DNA from: Phocaeicola coprophilus
GTDB taxonomy: Bacteria > Bacteroidota > Bacteroidia > Bacteroidales > Bacteroidaceae
DNA: 64,000 nucleotides
Assembly: GCA_016900015.1 (NCBI GenBank)
Contig: JACJJM010000003.1
Coordinates: forward strand, 1-64,000
Reading direction: 5' to 3'
The notes below the pieces were generated by a model, which was not told the origin of the DNA, did no database searches, and saw only the letters and a program-made list of their open reading frames with translations. Within the stretch, counting starts at the first letter, position 1, and each line of letters opens with the position of its first letter. Shown piece after piece: positions 8,631 through 16,549 of the stretch. The position numbers and the translations under genes are program-made.

Positions 8631-9689
8631 TCACACGAACACGAACTGTTCGAAGAACTGATGCACCAGGCGGGGGACGGCATACCGCTCCAAGTCCGCT
8701 ATCGGCACACGCAGAAATCCCTCAAAAGCCGGCAATGCCCCTTCGGGAAACGTCAGCTCATAGAACGTCGCATAGATGACCTGATGTGACAAGACGTGTT
8801 TCACCTCCCGCCGGAGGCAACGCACGGTCATCGTCTCCGGACAGTCCACCCATGCGCGGAGCCGGTCGGAAGCCAGCAGTTCGGCCTCGTCCCAAGCCCG
8901 GGGACTCTCGACCAGGGGCAATTCATACAAATCCCTCCAGATGTCGTCCGTATCACGCTTTTTAATAAAGGTATAGCTGCCGGAGCGGACGTAAAGGTAG
9001 TTGAAATGGCGCACGGTGACTTTCGTCTTGTGCGACTTGACAGGCAACGCTGTCACACGCCCTTCGGCAAAAGCCACACAGGTGTCAGCCAGCGGACAAG
9101 AAGCGCAGCCGGGCGACTGCGGCGTACATTGCAAGGCGCCGAAGTCCATGATGGCCTGATTGTAGAGCGCGGGATGCCGTTCGTCCAGGAGTTCCCGCGC
9201 CAGGGAGGCAAAGAGCTTCTTCCCGGCCGACGTGTCTATCGGCGTGCCGATGCCCATCCAGCGGGCAAGCACGCGGTAGACATTGCCGTCGACGACAGCA
9301 CAAGGCATCCCGTAGGCAAAGGCGCAAATGGCCGCAGCCGTATAGTCGCCCACCCCCTTCAGGGCACGCACGCCTTCATACGTCCGGGGAAACGTGCCTC
9401 CGCGGGCAACGATGTCACGCGCCGCAGCAAGCAGATTGCGTGCCCGGGAATAGTAGCCCAGCCCCTGCCACAGCTTCATCACCTCGTCGTCCGCAGCCCC
9501 GGCCAGAGCCTGCACCGTCGGGAAACGCTCCATGAAACGCATAAAATATTCATATCCCTGCGCCACGCGCGTCTGCTGGAGGATAATCTCCGACACCCAT
9601 ATCCGATAGGGGTCAGCCGTCGCCCTCCAGGGCAAGTCGCGCCCATGGCTTTCATACCACTTCTCCAAAATCACCGCAAACTGTTCCAT
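8631..9689 (-). CDS. mutY: A/G-specific adenine glycosylase MutY
   Basis: A 352-residue base-excision repair enzyme that removes adenine mispaired with 8-oxoguanine. The helix-hairpin-helix with catalytic region is LKGVGDYTAAAICAFAYG followed by AVVDGNVYRVLARW, where the Asp of VDGN is the catalytic aspartate. The [4Fe-4S] cluster loop is complete, with four cysteines spaced C-x6-C-x2-C-x5-C in the CTPQSPGCASCPLADTC stretch. Residues from about 225 onward form the NUDIX-like domain that recognises 8-oxoG. Length is normal. A good promoter lies upstream (9728-9735, with CTTG 21 bases further). It is divergent from the HU gene. Confidence 0.96.
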   Translation of the reverse strand: MEQFAVILEKWYESHGRDLPWRATADPYRIWVSEIILQQTRVAQGYEYFMRFMERFPTVQALAGAADDEVMKLWQGLGYYSRARNLLAAARDIVARGGTFPRTYEGVRALKGVGDYTAAAICAFAYGMPCAVVDGNVYRVLARWMGIGTPIDTSAGKKLFASLARELLDERHPALYNQAIMDFGALQCTPQSPGCASCPLADTCVAFAEGRVTALPVKSHKTKVTVRHFNYLYVRSGSYTFIKKRDTDDIWRDLYELPLVESPRAWDEAELLASDRLRAWVDCPETMTVRCLRREVKHVLSHQVIYATFYELTFPEGALPAFEGFLRVPIADLERYAVPRLVHQFFEQFVFV

Positions 9690-9727
9690 ACGCTATATCT
9701 GTCTTCAATCCATGCAGTTTCAAAGCG

Positions 9728-9760
9728 CAAAGTTAGACAAGAAGCCACGGTATCCGCAAG
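9728..9760 (-). promoter_or_regulatory. mutY promoter, -33 and -7 elements
   Basis: The minus strand reads CTTG (9757-9760), 21 bases, then TAACTTTG (9728-9735). This is a near-complete match to the Bacteroidetes TTTG-N19-21-TAnnTTTG promoter, 38 bases before the mutY ATG. Confidence 0.65.
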
Positions 9761-9822
9761 GGGTACAAAATGTTTTTTCGAAAAATGTTCTGAATATATT
9801 TTTTAGAGAACTAGAAAAGCTA

Positions 9823-9830
9823 TATATTTG
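9823..9830 (+). promoter_or_regulatory. Promoter -7 box of the HU gene
   Basis: TATATTTG, an exact match to TAnnTTTG, lies 47 bases before the HU ATG. A T-rich stretch is found at roughly -33 but without a clean TTTG. Confidence 0.55.
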
Positions 9831-9877
9831 CAGACCAAAAATTTAAGATAAACGTGTAACAATAATTACTTATCAAG

Positions 9878-10153
9878 ATGACTAAAGCAGATATCGTAAA
9901 CGAAATTGCCAAAAAGACAGGTGTTGACAAGGCAACCGTATTAGCCACAGTTGAAGCATTCATGGAATCTGTTAAAGATTCTTTGTCAAATGAAGAAAAC
10001 GTGTATCTCCGTGGCTTCGGTAGCTTCATCGTGAAGAAAAGAGCGCAAAAAACTGCTCGCAACATCTCTAAGAACACCACAATAATCATCCCGGAACACA
10101 ATATCCCGGCCTTCAAACCCGCCAAGACATTTACAATCCAAGTGAAAAAATAA
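9878..10153 (+). CDS. HU-family DNA-binding protein
   Basis: A 91-residue histone-like protein that bends and compacts DNA as a dimer. The N-terminal helical body starts MTKADIVNEIAKKTGVDKAT. The core strand carries the conserved RGFGSFIVKKRAQKTARN, and the DNA-binding arm and C-terminus read IPEHNIPAFKPAKTF. In most HU proteins the tip reads RNPxTG; here it is RNISKNTTIIIPEH, a variant common in Bacteroidetes. It is divergent from mutY and followed 42 bases later by a 29-residue basic protein gene, then rng, so the three may share transcripts. Confidence 0.95.
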   Translation: MTKADIVNEIAKKTGVDKATVLATVEAFMESVKDSLSNEENVYLRGFGSFIVKKRAQKTARNISKNTTIIIPEHNIPAFKPAKTFTIQVKK

Positions 10154-10195
10154 CAATTAAATATATAGTACTAACCTTTTAAACATTTTGAAGCT

Positions 10196-10285
10196 ATGCC
10201 AAGCGGAAAGAAAAAGAAAAGACACAAAATGTCTACACACAAACGTAAAAAAAGACTAAGAAAGAACAGACATAAAAGCAAATAA
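10196..10285 (+). CDS. 29-residue highly basic protein, AURKAIP1/COX24 (bS22/mS38)-like
   Basis: The ATG at 10196 opens a 29-codon frame ending in TAA at 10283-10285: MPSGKKKKRHKMSTHKRKKR and then LRKNRHKSK. Two-thirds of the residues are Lys, Arg or His. The KKRHKMxxHKRKKRLRKNRHK pattern resembles the AURKAIP1/COX24 C-terminal domain found in mitochondrial mS38 and in small bacterial 30S proteins of the bS22 type. That would make it a ribosomal accessory protein binding rRNA; this is inference from composition and pattern. It lies between the HU gene and rng, and a hairpin (10309-10352) follows 23 bases after its stop. The function call is moderate; that it is a real gene is likelier. Confidence 0.72.
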   Translation: MPSGKKKKRHKMSTHKRKKRLRKNRHKSK

Positions 10286-10308
10286 ATCTTAGTCTACAAG
10301 ACGGGAAT

Positions 10309-10352
10309 AAAGAACAAACTTGCAAAGCTTATGTCTTTCGGGTTTGTTCTTT
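10309..10352 (+). terminator. Hairpin between the small basic gene and rng
   Basis: AAAGAACAAAC (10309-10319) pairs perfectly with GTTTGTTCTTT (10342-10352), followed by GTTT. It could end the HU-small-protein transcript, or act as an attenuator in the rng leader, since rng begins 38 bases later with no other clear promoter. Confidence 0.65.
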
Positions 10353-10389
10353 GTTTAACCAGAGGTTTTTCTAACTTTAAATAGTAAAC

Positions 10390-11964
10390 ATGACAAGCGA
10401 ATTAGTAGTAGACGTACACCCGAAAGAGATTTCCATCGCTTTGCTGGAAGACAAAAATCTGGTGGAATTCCAAAAGGAAGGACAGAATCTTTCTTTTTCG
10501 GTAGGTAACATTTACCTGGCACGCGTGAAAAAGCTGATGCCGGGATTGAACGCTTGTTTCGTAGATGTCGGCTTCGAACGCGACGCATTCCTACACTATC
10601 TGGACTTAGGACCTCAATTTCACTCTTACAAAAAGTACCTCAAGCAAGTATTAAGCGACCGCAAAAAACTTTTCCCCCTCAACCGCGCCTCGTCGCTTCC
10701 CGACATCGAAAAGGACGGAAGCATCTCCAATGTGCTCCAGGTGGGACAGGAAGTGATGGTGCAAATCGTCAAAGAACCCATCTCCACGAAAGGGCCGCGG
10801 CTCACGTGCGAACTTTCCTTTGCAGGACGCTATCTCGTGCTGATACCGTTTAACGACAAGGTGTCAGTGTCACAAAAAATTAAATCCGGAGAAGAACGTG
10901 CACGGCTCAAACAGTTGCTGCAAAGCATCAAGCCAAAGAATTTCGGCGTCATCGTACGCACCGTCGCTGAAGGAAAGCGGGTGGCCGAGCTCGACGCCGA
11001 ACTCAAAATCCTGCTGAAACACTGGGAGGAAAGCATCACCCGTGCGCAGAAATCGGCCAAACTGCCACAGCTCGTCTACGAAGAGACCAGCCGCACGGTC
11101 GCCCTCCTGCGCGACTTGTTCAGCCCTTCGTTCACCAACATTTATGTCAATGATGAAAATGTGTTCCATGAAGTGAAGGACTACGTCGCACTCATCGCTC
11201 CGGAACAGGCAAACATCGTCAAACTCTACAAAGGGCAACTCCCCATCTTCGACAATTTTGCCATCACCAAACAGATCAAATCCTCGTTCGGTAAAACAGT
11301 TTCCTACAAGAACGGCGCCTACCTGATCATCGAACACACGGAAGCCCTGCACGTGGTCGACGTAAACAGCGGAAACCGTTCGAAGGCGAACAACGGGCAG
11401 GAAGCCAACGCCCTGGACGTCAACCTGGGAGCTGCCGACGAACTGGCCAGACAACTGCGCCTGCGCGACATGGGAGGCATCATCGTGGTCGACTTCATCG
11501 ACATGTCGCTGGCCGAAAACCGCCAGAAGCTCTACGAACGCATGTGCCAGAACATGCAGAAAGACAGAGCCAAACACAACATCCTCCCCTTGAGCAAATT
11601 CGGACTGATGCAAATCACCCGTCAAAGAGTCCGCCCTGCCATGGATGTCAACACGGCCGAAACATGCCCCACTTGCTTTGGTAAAGGTACAATCAAACCC
11701 TCGATCCTGTTTACAGACACGCTGGAGAGTAAAATTGATTATTTGGTCAACAAACTAGGCATAAAGAAATTCAAACTCCACATCCATCCCTATGTGGCCG
11801 CCTACGTCAACCAGGGCATCGTGTCCCTGAAACGGCAATGGCAACTGAAGTATGGATTTGGAATCAAAATCATCCCAAGCCAGAAACTTGCCCTTCTGCA
11901 ATACGAATTCTACGACACAAACGGGGAAGAAATCGACATGAAGGAAGAAGTGGAAATGAAATAA
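10390..11964 (+). CDS. rng: Ribonuclease E/G family endoribonuclease
   Basis: A 524-residue single-strand endoribonuclease involved in rRNA maturation and mRNA decay. The N-terminal S1-like RNA-binding region (about 35-130) includes VGNIYLARVKKLMPGLNACF and FVDVGFERDAFLHYLDL. The catalytic DNase I-like part has the metal-binding stretch LHVVDVNSGNR (Asp near 315) and IIVVDFIDM (Asp near 365), and the Zn-link motif CPTCFGKG supports dimer or tetramer formation. Length matches RNase G rather than full RNase E, which has a long C-terminal scaffold. It ends with a strong terminator at 11994-12042. RNase G is often autoregulated through its leader, which here contains a hairpin. Confidence 0.95.
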   Translation: MTSELVVDVHPKEISIALLEDKNLVEFQKEGQNLSFSVGNIYLARVKKLMPGLNACFVDVGFERDAFLHYLDLGPQFHSYKKYLKQVLSDRKKLFPLNRASSLPDIEKDGSISNVLQVGQEVMVQIVKEPISTKGPRLTCELSFAGRYLVLIPFNDKVSVSQKIKSGEERARLKQLLQSIKPKNFGVIVRTVAEGKRVAELDAELKILLKHWEESITRAQKSAKLPQLVYEETSRTVALLRDLFSPSFTNIYVNDENVFHEVKDYVALIAPEQANIVKLYKGQLPIFDNFAITKQIKSSFGKTVSYKNGAYLIIEHTEALHVVDVNSGNRSKANNGQEANALDVNLGAADELARQLRLRDMGGIIVVDFIDMSLAENRQKLYERMCQNMQKDRAKHNILPLSKFGLMQITRQRVRPAMDVNTAETCPTCFGKGTIKPSILFTDTLESKIDYLVNKLGIKKFKLHIHPYVAAYVNQGIVSLKRQWQLKYGFGIKIIPSQKLALLQYEFYDTNGEEIDMKEEVEMK

Positions 11965-11993
11965 GAAAGACCATCTTACGAAACAAAACCATT

Positions 11994-12042
11994 GACAAGG
12001 ATGCGACTGCACGGCGTGTGCGGATGCATCCTTGTCTTTTTT
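11994..12042 (+). terminator. Rho-independent terminator of rng
   Basis: GACAAGGATGC (11994-12004) pairs with GCATCCTTGTC (12026-12036) and is followed by six T. A classical terminator 29 bases after the rng stop. Confidence 0.9.
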
Positions 12043-12184
12043 CCCCTCCTCATTCCGGCAACGGCAGAGGCCGACCGTGTCAACTATGTTTTGATTTAGT
12101 TAGGCTTTTTTGTAAAGACAAGCCCCGCAGCGTGTCCGAAAAGTTTGTAATTTTACGCCCGAACAATCAACCGACCGCCCTAAT

Positions 12185-12532
12185 ATGAACAAAAAGACAT
12201 ACCTCATCGCAGCCATGTGCATGATGGCCCTATCCGGATGTACACAGAAAAGCGAACTGCCGGAAAACCCCAAGGACAAAGAAGAATACCAAGACTCGCA
12301 GGGAAACCACTGGATCTACAACGCCATGCTGATGCGCTGGGCGCTCATGCCCTCCATCGCCAACGGACTGTCGACCACCCACTACTATTACCCGGGGACA
12401 AACACCTGGCGCAACGCCCAGGGAGCGACGGTCGACCCGCCGTCAAACATCAAAGTCGGCACGCCGTCGTCATCGAAAACAAAAGGTTCGGTGTTCGGAA
12501 GCACCGGCCGCACACGTAGTACTAACGCTTAA
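12185..12532 (+). CDS. Small lipoprotein paired with an ATP-grasp enzyme (YgiB-like arrangement)
   Basis: A 115-residue predicted lipoprotein: the signal segment ends in ALSGC with Cys19. The mature part contains DSQGNHWIYNAMLMRWALMP and a Tyr-rich HYYYPGT, then a low-complexity Ser/Gly/Thr/Arg tail (GSVFGSTGRTRSTNA). It ends 13 bases before an ATP-grasp gene of the glutathionylspermidine synthase type. In E. coli the YgiB lipoprotein (DUF1190) with a similar Ser/Gly-rich tail is encoded just before YgiC. The shared gene order and tail suggest the same partnership, but sequence homology to YgiB cannot be proven by eye. The target of the pair is unknown; modification of the lipoprotein by the ATP-grasp enzyme is one possibility. 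Confidence 0.75.
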   Translation: MNKKTYLIAAMCMMALSGCTQKSELPENPKDKEEYQDSQGNHWIYNAMLMRWALMPSIANGLSTTHYYYPGTNTWRNAQGATVDPPSNIKVGTPSSSKTKGSVFGSTGRTRSTNA

Positions 12533-12545
12533 ATCCTCCTGCCCC

Positions 12546-13667
12546 ATGGAAAGAATACCCATCACACCACGCCCGAATTACCAAGAAAAAATCGAACTGC
12601 TCGGATTTGACTTCCACGCTTCCTACTGGAAAGAGGAGGCCTACTACCACCTGCGCACCGACGAAGTGGACAAGCTGGAAAAGGCCACGGTACAAGCCTA
12701 CCAGATGCTCTGCGAAGCCACCCGCGTCATCATCGAAGAACGCCCGCAGTGGATGGAACAAGTCCTGAAAATCCCGCCACACATCTGCCGGCGCATCAAA
12801 TACTCCTGGGAACAGGACGAACCCAGCCTCTACGGACGGTTCGACTTCATCATCGCCCCTGACGGCACACCGAAAATCCTGGAGTTCAACGCCGACACAC
12901 CCACGTCGCTGCTCGAAGCCTCGCTCATCCAGTGGCAGTGGAAAGAAGAGTTGTTCTCCTACCGCGACCAATACAACAGCATCCACGAGGCGCTGGTGCA
13001 ATCGTGGAAAGACATGTACAAGCCACGCAGCAGCGTGCACTTCGTCGGTTCGCTGGAAAACAACGAAGACACCGGCACCCTGCAATACCTCGCCAGCACG
13101 GCCATGGACGCAGGCATATCCACCCGCGTGATGGACATCGCCGACATGAACCTCAACGAAGGCCAATTCTACGACCCGAGCGGCGAACGCATCACCGACT
13201 GCTTCAAGCTCTATCCCTGGGAATGGATGATCGGGGAGAGCGAAGTGGGATGCCTGGCCGACATACACTGGATAGAGCCCATCTGGAAAGCCGTCATGTC
13301 AAACAAGGCTATCCTGACCGTCCTCTACGAACTCTTCCCGAACTCGCCCTACGTGCTCCCCGCCTTCCTCTCCCGCCCGCAGTTCGGCATCTTCTGCAAG
13401 AAGCCCATCTACTCCCGCGAAGGACACAATGTCAGCATCGTCGAAGTGCATGACTGGAACGAAAAAGCACGCATCGCCGAGACTGCCGGCGACTACGGCG
13501 AAGAGGGCTATGTCTATCAAGCCTATATCCGTCCCACACCCTACCAGGGACGCTACCCCATCGTCGGCTCATGGGTCATCGGAGGCGAACCTGCCGGCAT
13601 CGGCATCCGGGAGAACAACAACGAAATCACGGACAACCTGTCGGAATTCGTCCCGCATATCTTCTGA
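12546..13667 (+). CDS. Glutathionylspermidine synthase-like ATP-grasp ligase (YgiC type)
   Basis: A 373-residue cytosolic enzyme. The family signatures are YGRFDFIIAPDGTPKILEFN (about 98-117) followed by ADTPTSLLEASL, together with IHEALVQSWKDMY and a C-terminal VGSWVIGGEPAGIGIRENN (about 340-358). These belong to the ATP-grasp fold that joins an amine to a carboxylate at the cost of ATP. Length equals YgiC/YjfC (about 386) and is far shorter than the two-domain E. coli GspS, so the amidase half is absent. The true substrate of the YgiC group is not known to me. The gene follows the lipoprotein gene with a 13-base gap and ends before a large hairpin. Confidence 0.87.
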   Translation: MERIPITPRPNYQEKIELLGFDFHASYWKEEAYYHLRTDEVDKLEKATVQAYQMLCEATRVIIEERPQWMEQVLKIPPHICRRIKYSWEQDEPSLYGRFDFIIAPDGTPKILEFNADTPTSLLEASLIQWQWKEELFSYRDQYNSIHEALVQSWKDMYKPRSSVHFVGSLENNEDTGTLQYLASTAMDAGISTRVMDIADMNLNEGQFYDPSGERITDCFKLYPWEWMIGESEVGCLADIHWIEPIWKAVMSNKAILTVLYELFPNSPYVLPAFLSRPQFGIFCKKPIYSREGHNVSIVEVHDWNEKARIAETAGDYGEEGYVYQAYIRPTPYQGRYPIVGSWVIGGEPAGIGIRENNNEITDNLSEFVPHIF

Positions 13668-13681
13668 TTACTCTATATAAG

Positions 13682-13750
13682 ACGCGGATTGCGCGGATGA
13701 CACGGATTTTTTTAAATGATATATCCGTATGTCATCCGCGCAATCCGCGT
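13682..13750. repeat. Large palindromic hairpin between convergent genes
   Basis: Bases 13682-13707 pair with 13723-13750 apart from a two-base bulge, leaving a 15-base AT-rich loop. The arm itself is built from near-repeats of GCGGAT about every nine bases. It sits between the stops at 13667 and 13765 and can act as a bidirectional terminator. The periodic arm resembles dispersed intergenic palindromes that I recall from other Bacteroidales; that link is inference. Confidence 0.75.
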
Positions 13751-13764
13751 TTAAGAAAACGACA

Positions 13765-15066
13765 TCAAGGAAAGGGGAAATGTATCGTGAACCGCGTCAG
13801 GCCGTCGTCCCCCGTGCGCAGGGAAAACGTGCAATGGTGTTTCATCAGCACCTCACGCACGAGCATAAGGCCGATGCCCTGCCCGTTGGGCTTCGTGGAA
13901 AAGAAAGGAGAAAAGAGTTTGGAAGCTGTCTCCTTGTCGATGCCGCGACCCGTGTCGGCAACCTCGAGGACGGGACTCCCGGCACTCGTCCGGATGTAGA
14001 CAGTCCCCTCCTGCCCGATGCTCTCGACGGCATTCTTGAAAATGTTCACCAGCACCTGCTGGAAAAGGACCACGTCCAAGTCCACCCACACAGGTTCGGG
14101 CGACAGGTGCATGACGAGGGCTATCCGGCGTTCGCCGCACATCGTCTCCAGGAACTGCATGTTCACACGCACCACTTCGTTCAGGTCGGAATGCACGAGG
14201 ATGGGGTCGGGAATCTTCACCACGTCGGCAAAGTTGGTGATGAAGCGGCCCATGTTGTAACACCGCTCGATGCAGACCCGCATCAGCTCGCACAGCTCCG
14301 CGCTGTCGGGCATATCCTCCATCGCCGTCTCCAGCGTGTCGAGCGTGGATGTCACCCCCGCGACGGTGTTGTTCACCTCGTGGGCTATCATGCGGATGAC
14401 TTTCTCGTAGGCCTTGCGTTCAGCCTGGCTCACCTCTTCGGTCAGCAGTTCGACGAGATAGAACGTGTGGCGGAATCCCCCGTTCAAGAATGACTGGCGG
14501 CTGCAACGGTAGATGTTCGAATCCGTCAGACGCACCGTGCGCACTTCGTCCATCGCCAGCGAACACAAGTCTTCACACAAGTCGAAGGAGCATTCGTCCA
14601 GCCTTTTCCCCCTCACCGCCTCCAGCGACACACCCAGCAGCCGCTCGCCCGAAGGGTTCACGGAGTCGACGCGACGGTCGAGGTCGAGTATCAGGATGCC
14701 CATCGGCGAAGAGCGGAAGATGAGGTCGAACAACTGATTTTGCTCCCTCACATGCAGACGCTCGGCCTTGAGAGCGTCCATCATGCGATTGAACACGTCG
14801 ACGATGTTGTCGGCATCCGTCTGCCCCACACGGCGCAGACGGGAAGAAAAGTCCTGCTCGCGCAGAAGCAGCATACCGGTTTCCATCAGGTGCAACGGCT
14901 CGACAATCTGCCAGCGGAATAGCAGCAGCACGCCCAACAGCAACACGCCGTCGGCCAGCAAAACATAGTCGCTCACGGCCACGCCCAGCCACATGCGGCA
15001 AACCAACAAGGCCACACCCACCACGACAAGCAAAGTAAAGACTATCAAAAATGTACGTACGCGCAT
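13765..15066 (-). CDS. Membrane sensor histidine kinase, NtrY/AtoS-like
   Basis: A 433-residue kinase. Two membrane helices (about 4-22 and 33-52) frame almost no periplasmic loop, so it probably senses a cytoplasmic or membrane signal. A HAMP-like linker follows (about 53-105), then a PAS domain (about 110-205, FRSSPMGILILDLDRRV), the HisKA box MIAHEVNNTVAG with phospho-accepting His229, and the HATPase core (N box VNIFKNAVESI, G1 DTGRGID, G2 GQGIGLML). The NN after HE is typical of NtrB/NtrY-type kinases. The ATG at 15066 was chosen for its strong AAGGAGGG site; it follows the regulator's stop by 22 bases, forming an operon with the sigma-54-type response regulator. Confidence 0.9.
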   Translation of the reverse strand: MRVRTFLIVFTLLVVVGVALLVCRMWLGVAVSDYVLLADGVLLLGVLLLFRWQIVEPLHLMETGMLLLREQDFSSRLRRVGQTDADNIVDVFNRMMDALKAERLHVREQNQLFDLIFRSSPMGILILDLDRRVDSVNPSGERLLGVSLEAVRGKRLDECSFDLCEDLCSLAMDEVRTVRLTDSNIYRCSRQSFLNGGFRHTFYLVELLTEEVSQAERKAYEKVIRMIAHEVNNTVAGVTSTLDTLETAMEDMPDSAELCELMRVCIERCYNMGRFITNFADVVKIPDPILVHSDLNEVVRVNMQFLETMCGERRIALVMHLSPEPVWVDLDVVLFQQVLVNIFKNAVESIGQEGTVYIRTSAGSPVLEVADTGRGIDKETASKLFSPFFSTKPNGQGIGLMLVREVLMKHHCTFSLRTGDDGLTRFTIHFPFP

Positions 15067-15088
15067 CGGTCTCTGTCCCTCCTTTCTA

Positions 15089-16432
15089 TTATAAATGAAT
15101 GCCGTATTTCTCCATCCGGCGATAGAGGGCCGCACGGCTCAGCCCGAGTTGCAAGGCCGCCTGCGACACATTGCCGTCATGGCAGCGGAGAGCCTGCTCG
15201 ATGGTCTGCCGCTCCATGTCCTCCAGCGTGAGGCCCGACGCCGTGACGGTCGCCGCCTCATGGCCCTGCACCGGATGATAGTTCGCCTCAAAATCGGCCA
15301 CAGTCAGGAGCGAGTGTCCCGACACGAGCAAGGTGCGCTCCACGAGGTTCTTCAGCTCGCGTATGTTGCCCGGATAGGGCAGGCGTTGCAGGTAGTCCAT
15401 CGCCTCAGCCGACACCTCCACAGGACGCAAGCCGCCCCGCTCCACCTGCCCGCGGACAAAGTGCCGCACCAGCAAGGGGATGTCCTCCCGTCGCTCGCGC
15501 AGGGCCGGCAGGTGGATGGTGATGAGATTGATGCGATAGAACAGGTCCTCGCGGAACGTGTGCGCGGAGACCATCTGTGCCAGGTCGCGGTTCGTCGCGC
15601 TCACCACACGCACATCGACCCTCCGCGGGCGGCTGTCGCCCAGGACCTCGAACGTCTGGTCCTGAAGGACGCGGAGCAGCTTGACCTGGCATGAAAGGTC
15701 GAGTTCGCCGATTTCGTCGAGGAAAATAGTCCCGCGGTCAGCCATCTCGAAACGCCCCGTGCGGTCAGTGTATGCGTCTGTAAAAGCCCCCTTCCTGTGG
15801 CCGAACATCTCACTCTCGAAAAGGCTCTGCGACACGCCTCCCAGATTGACCTTCACGAAGGGCGACTCCCGGCGGGGACTCCCGTCATGGATGGCCTCGG
15901 CTATCAGTTCCTTGCCCGTGCCGCTCTCGCCCATGACGAGCACCGGAGCCGTGGTGGGCGCGATGCGGGCCACCAGTTCGAGCACCTGCTGCAAGGCTGC
16001 CGAACGGCCGACAATCTTGCTGAACCGTGCCGGGTCGACAGCCGAGAGACCGGCCGGCTCCGGCTCGTTCAGTTCGAGCGCCGTGCGCACCGTCTTCAGC
16101 AGGGCGCGATTGTCCCACGGCTTGGTCACGAAGTCAAACGCCCCGGCCTGCATTCCCTGGACGGCAAGCTGGATGCTCCCCCAAGCCGTCATCAGGATGA
16201 CGGGCACACGGGGCTGGAACACCTTCACTTCCCGGAGCAGCCGCAGGCCCTCCTCCCCGCTCGTGGCGAGCGAGAAATTCATGTCCATCAATATCAGTTC
16301 AAATGTCTCCGCACGCACCAGCCGCAGAGCCTCTTCCGGCCCGGGCACGGTCGCCACCTGGTAGCCCGCACGCTTGAGAAGAAAGCTGAGCGAGGTGCGG
16401 ATGGAGCTGTCATCGTCTATAATCAATATCAT
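15089..16432 (-). CDS. Sigma-54-type response regulator (NtrC/AtoC family)
   Basis: A 447-residue transcriptional activator. The receiver domain (1-120) has Asp50 as phospho-acceptor with Thr82 and Lys104. The AAA+ domain (about 138-375) has Walker A GESGTGKE (168-175), GAFTDA at 215-220 where NtrC has GAFTGA (the loop that touches sigma-54), and Walker B GTIFLDEIGE. A Fis-type helix-turn-helix closes the protein (NVSQAALQLGLSRAALYRRM). It should drive RpoN-dependent promoters when phosphorylated by the downstream kinase. Its own promoter box lies at 16457-16464. No convincing -24/-12 site was found next to it, so its targets are unknown. Confidence 0.93.
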   Translation of the reverse strand: MILIIDDDSSIRTSLSFLLKRAGYQVATVPGPEEALRLVRAETFELILMDMNFSLATSGEEGLRLLREVKVFQPRVPVILMTAWGSIQLAVQGMQAGAFDFVTKPWDNRALLKTVRTALELNEPEPAGLSAVDPARFSKIVGRSAALQQVLELVARIAPTTAPVLVMGESGTGKELIAEAIHDGSPRRESPFVKVNLGGVSQSLFESEMFGHRKGAFTDAYTDRTGRFEMADRGTIFLDEIGELDLSCQVKLLRVLQDQTFEVLGDSRPRRVDVRVVSATNRDLAQMVSAHTFREDLFYRINLITIHLPALRERREDIPLLVRHFVRGQVERGGLRPVEVSAEAMDYLQRLPYPGNIRELKNLVERTLLVSGHSLLTVADFEANYHPVQGHEAATVTASGLTLEDMERQTIEQALRCHDGNVSQAALQLGLSRAALYRRMEKYGIHL

Positions 16433-16456
16433 GCGTCCTCAAATTTTTTTATGTTG

Positions 16457-16464
16457 CAAAATTA
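16457..16464 (-). promoter_or_regulatory. Promoter -7 box of the response-regulator operon
   Basis: The minus strand reads TAATTTTG, an exact TAnnTTTG match, 24 bases before the ATG. It leaves the 41-bp array about 85 bases upstream, outside the transcript of this operon. Confidence 0.5.
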
Positions 16465-16549
16465 ATCACTCTTTCTATATTATAAATATCCTCACTTGGC
16501 CAACCGGGACTTCGACTCAATTTTTCAGACGCAGACACAGATTAATATG

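Noticed and set aside
8267-8789. Open frames between ileS and mutY
   Set aside because: Low-complexity sequence, overlapping frames on both strands, no ribosome-binding site or family resemblance.
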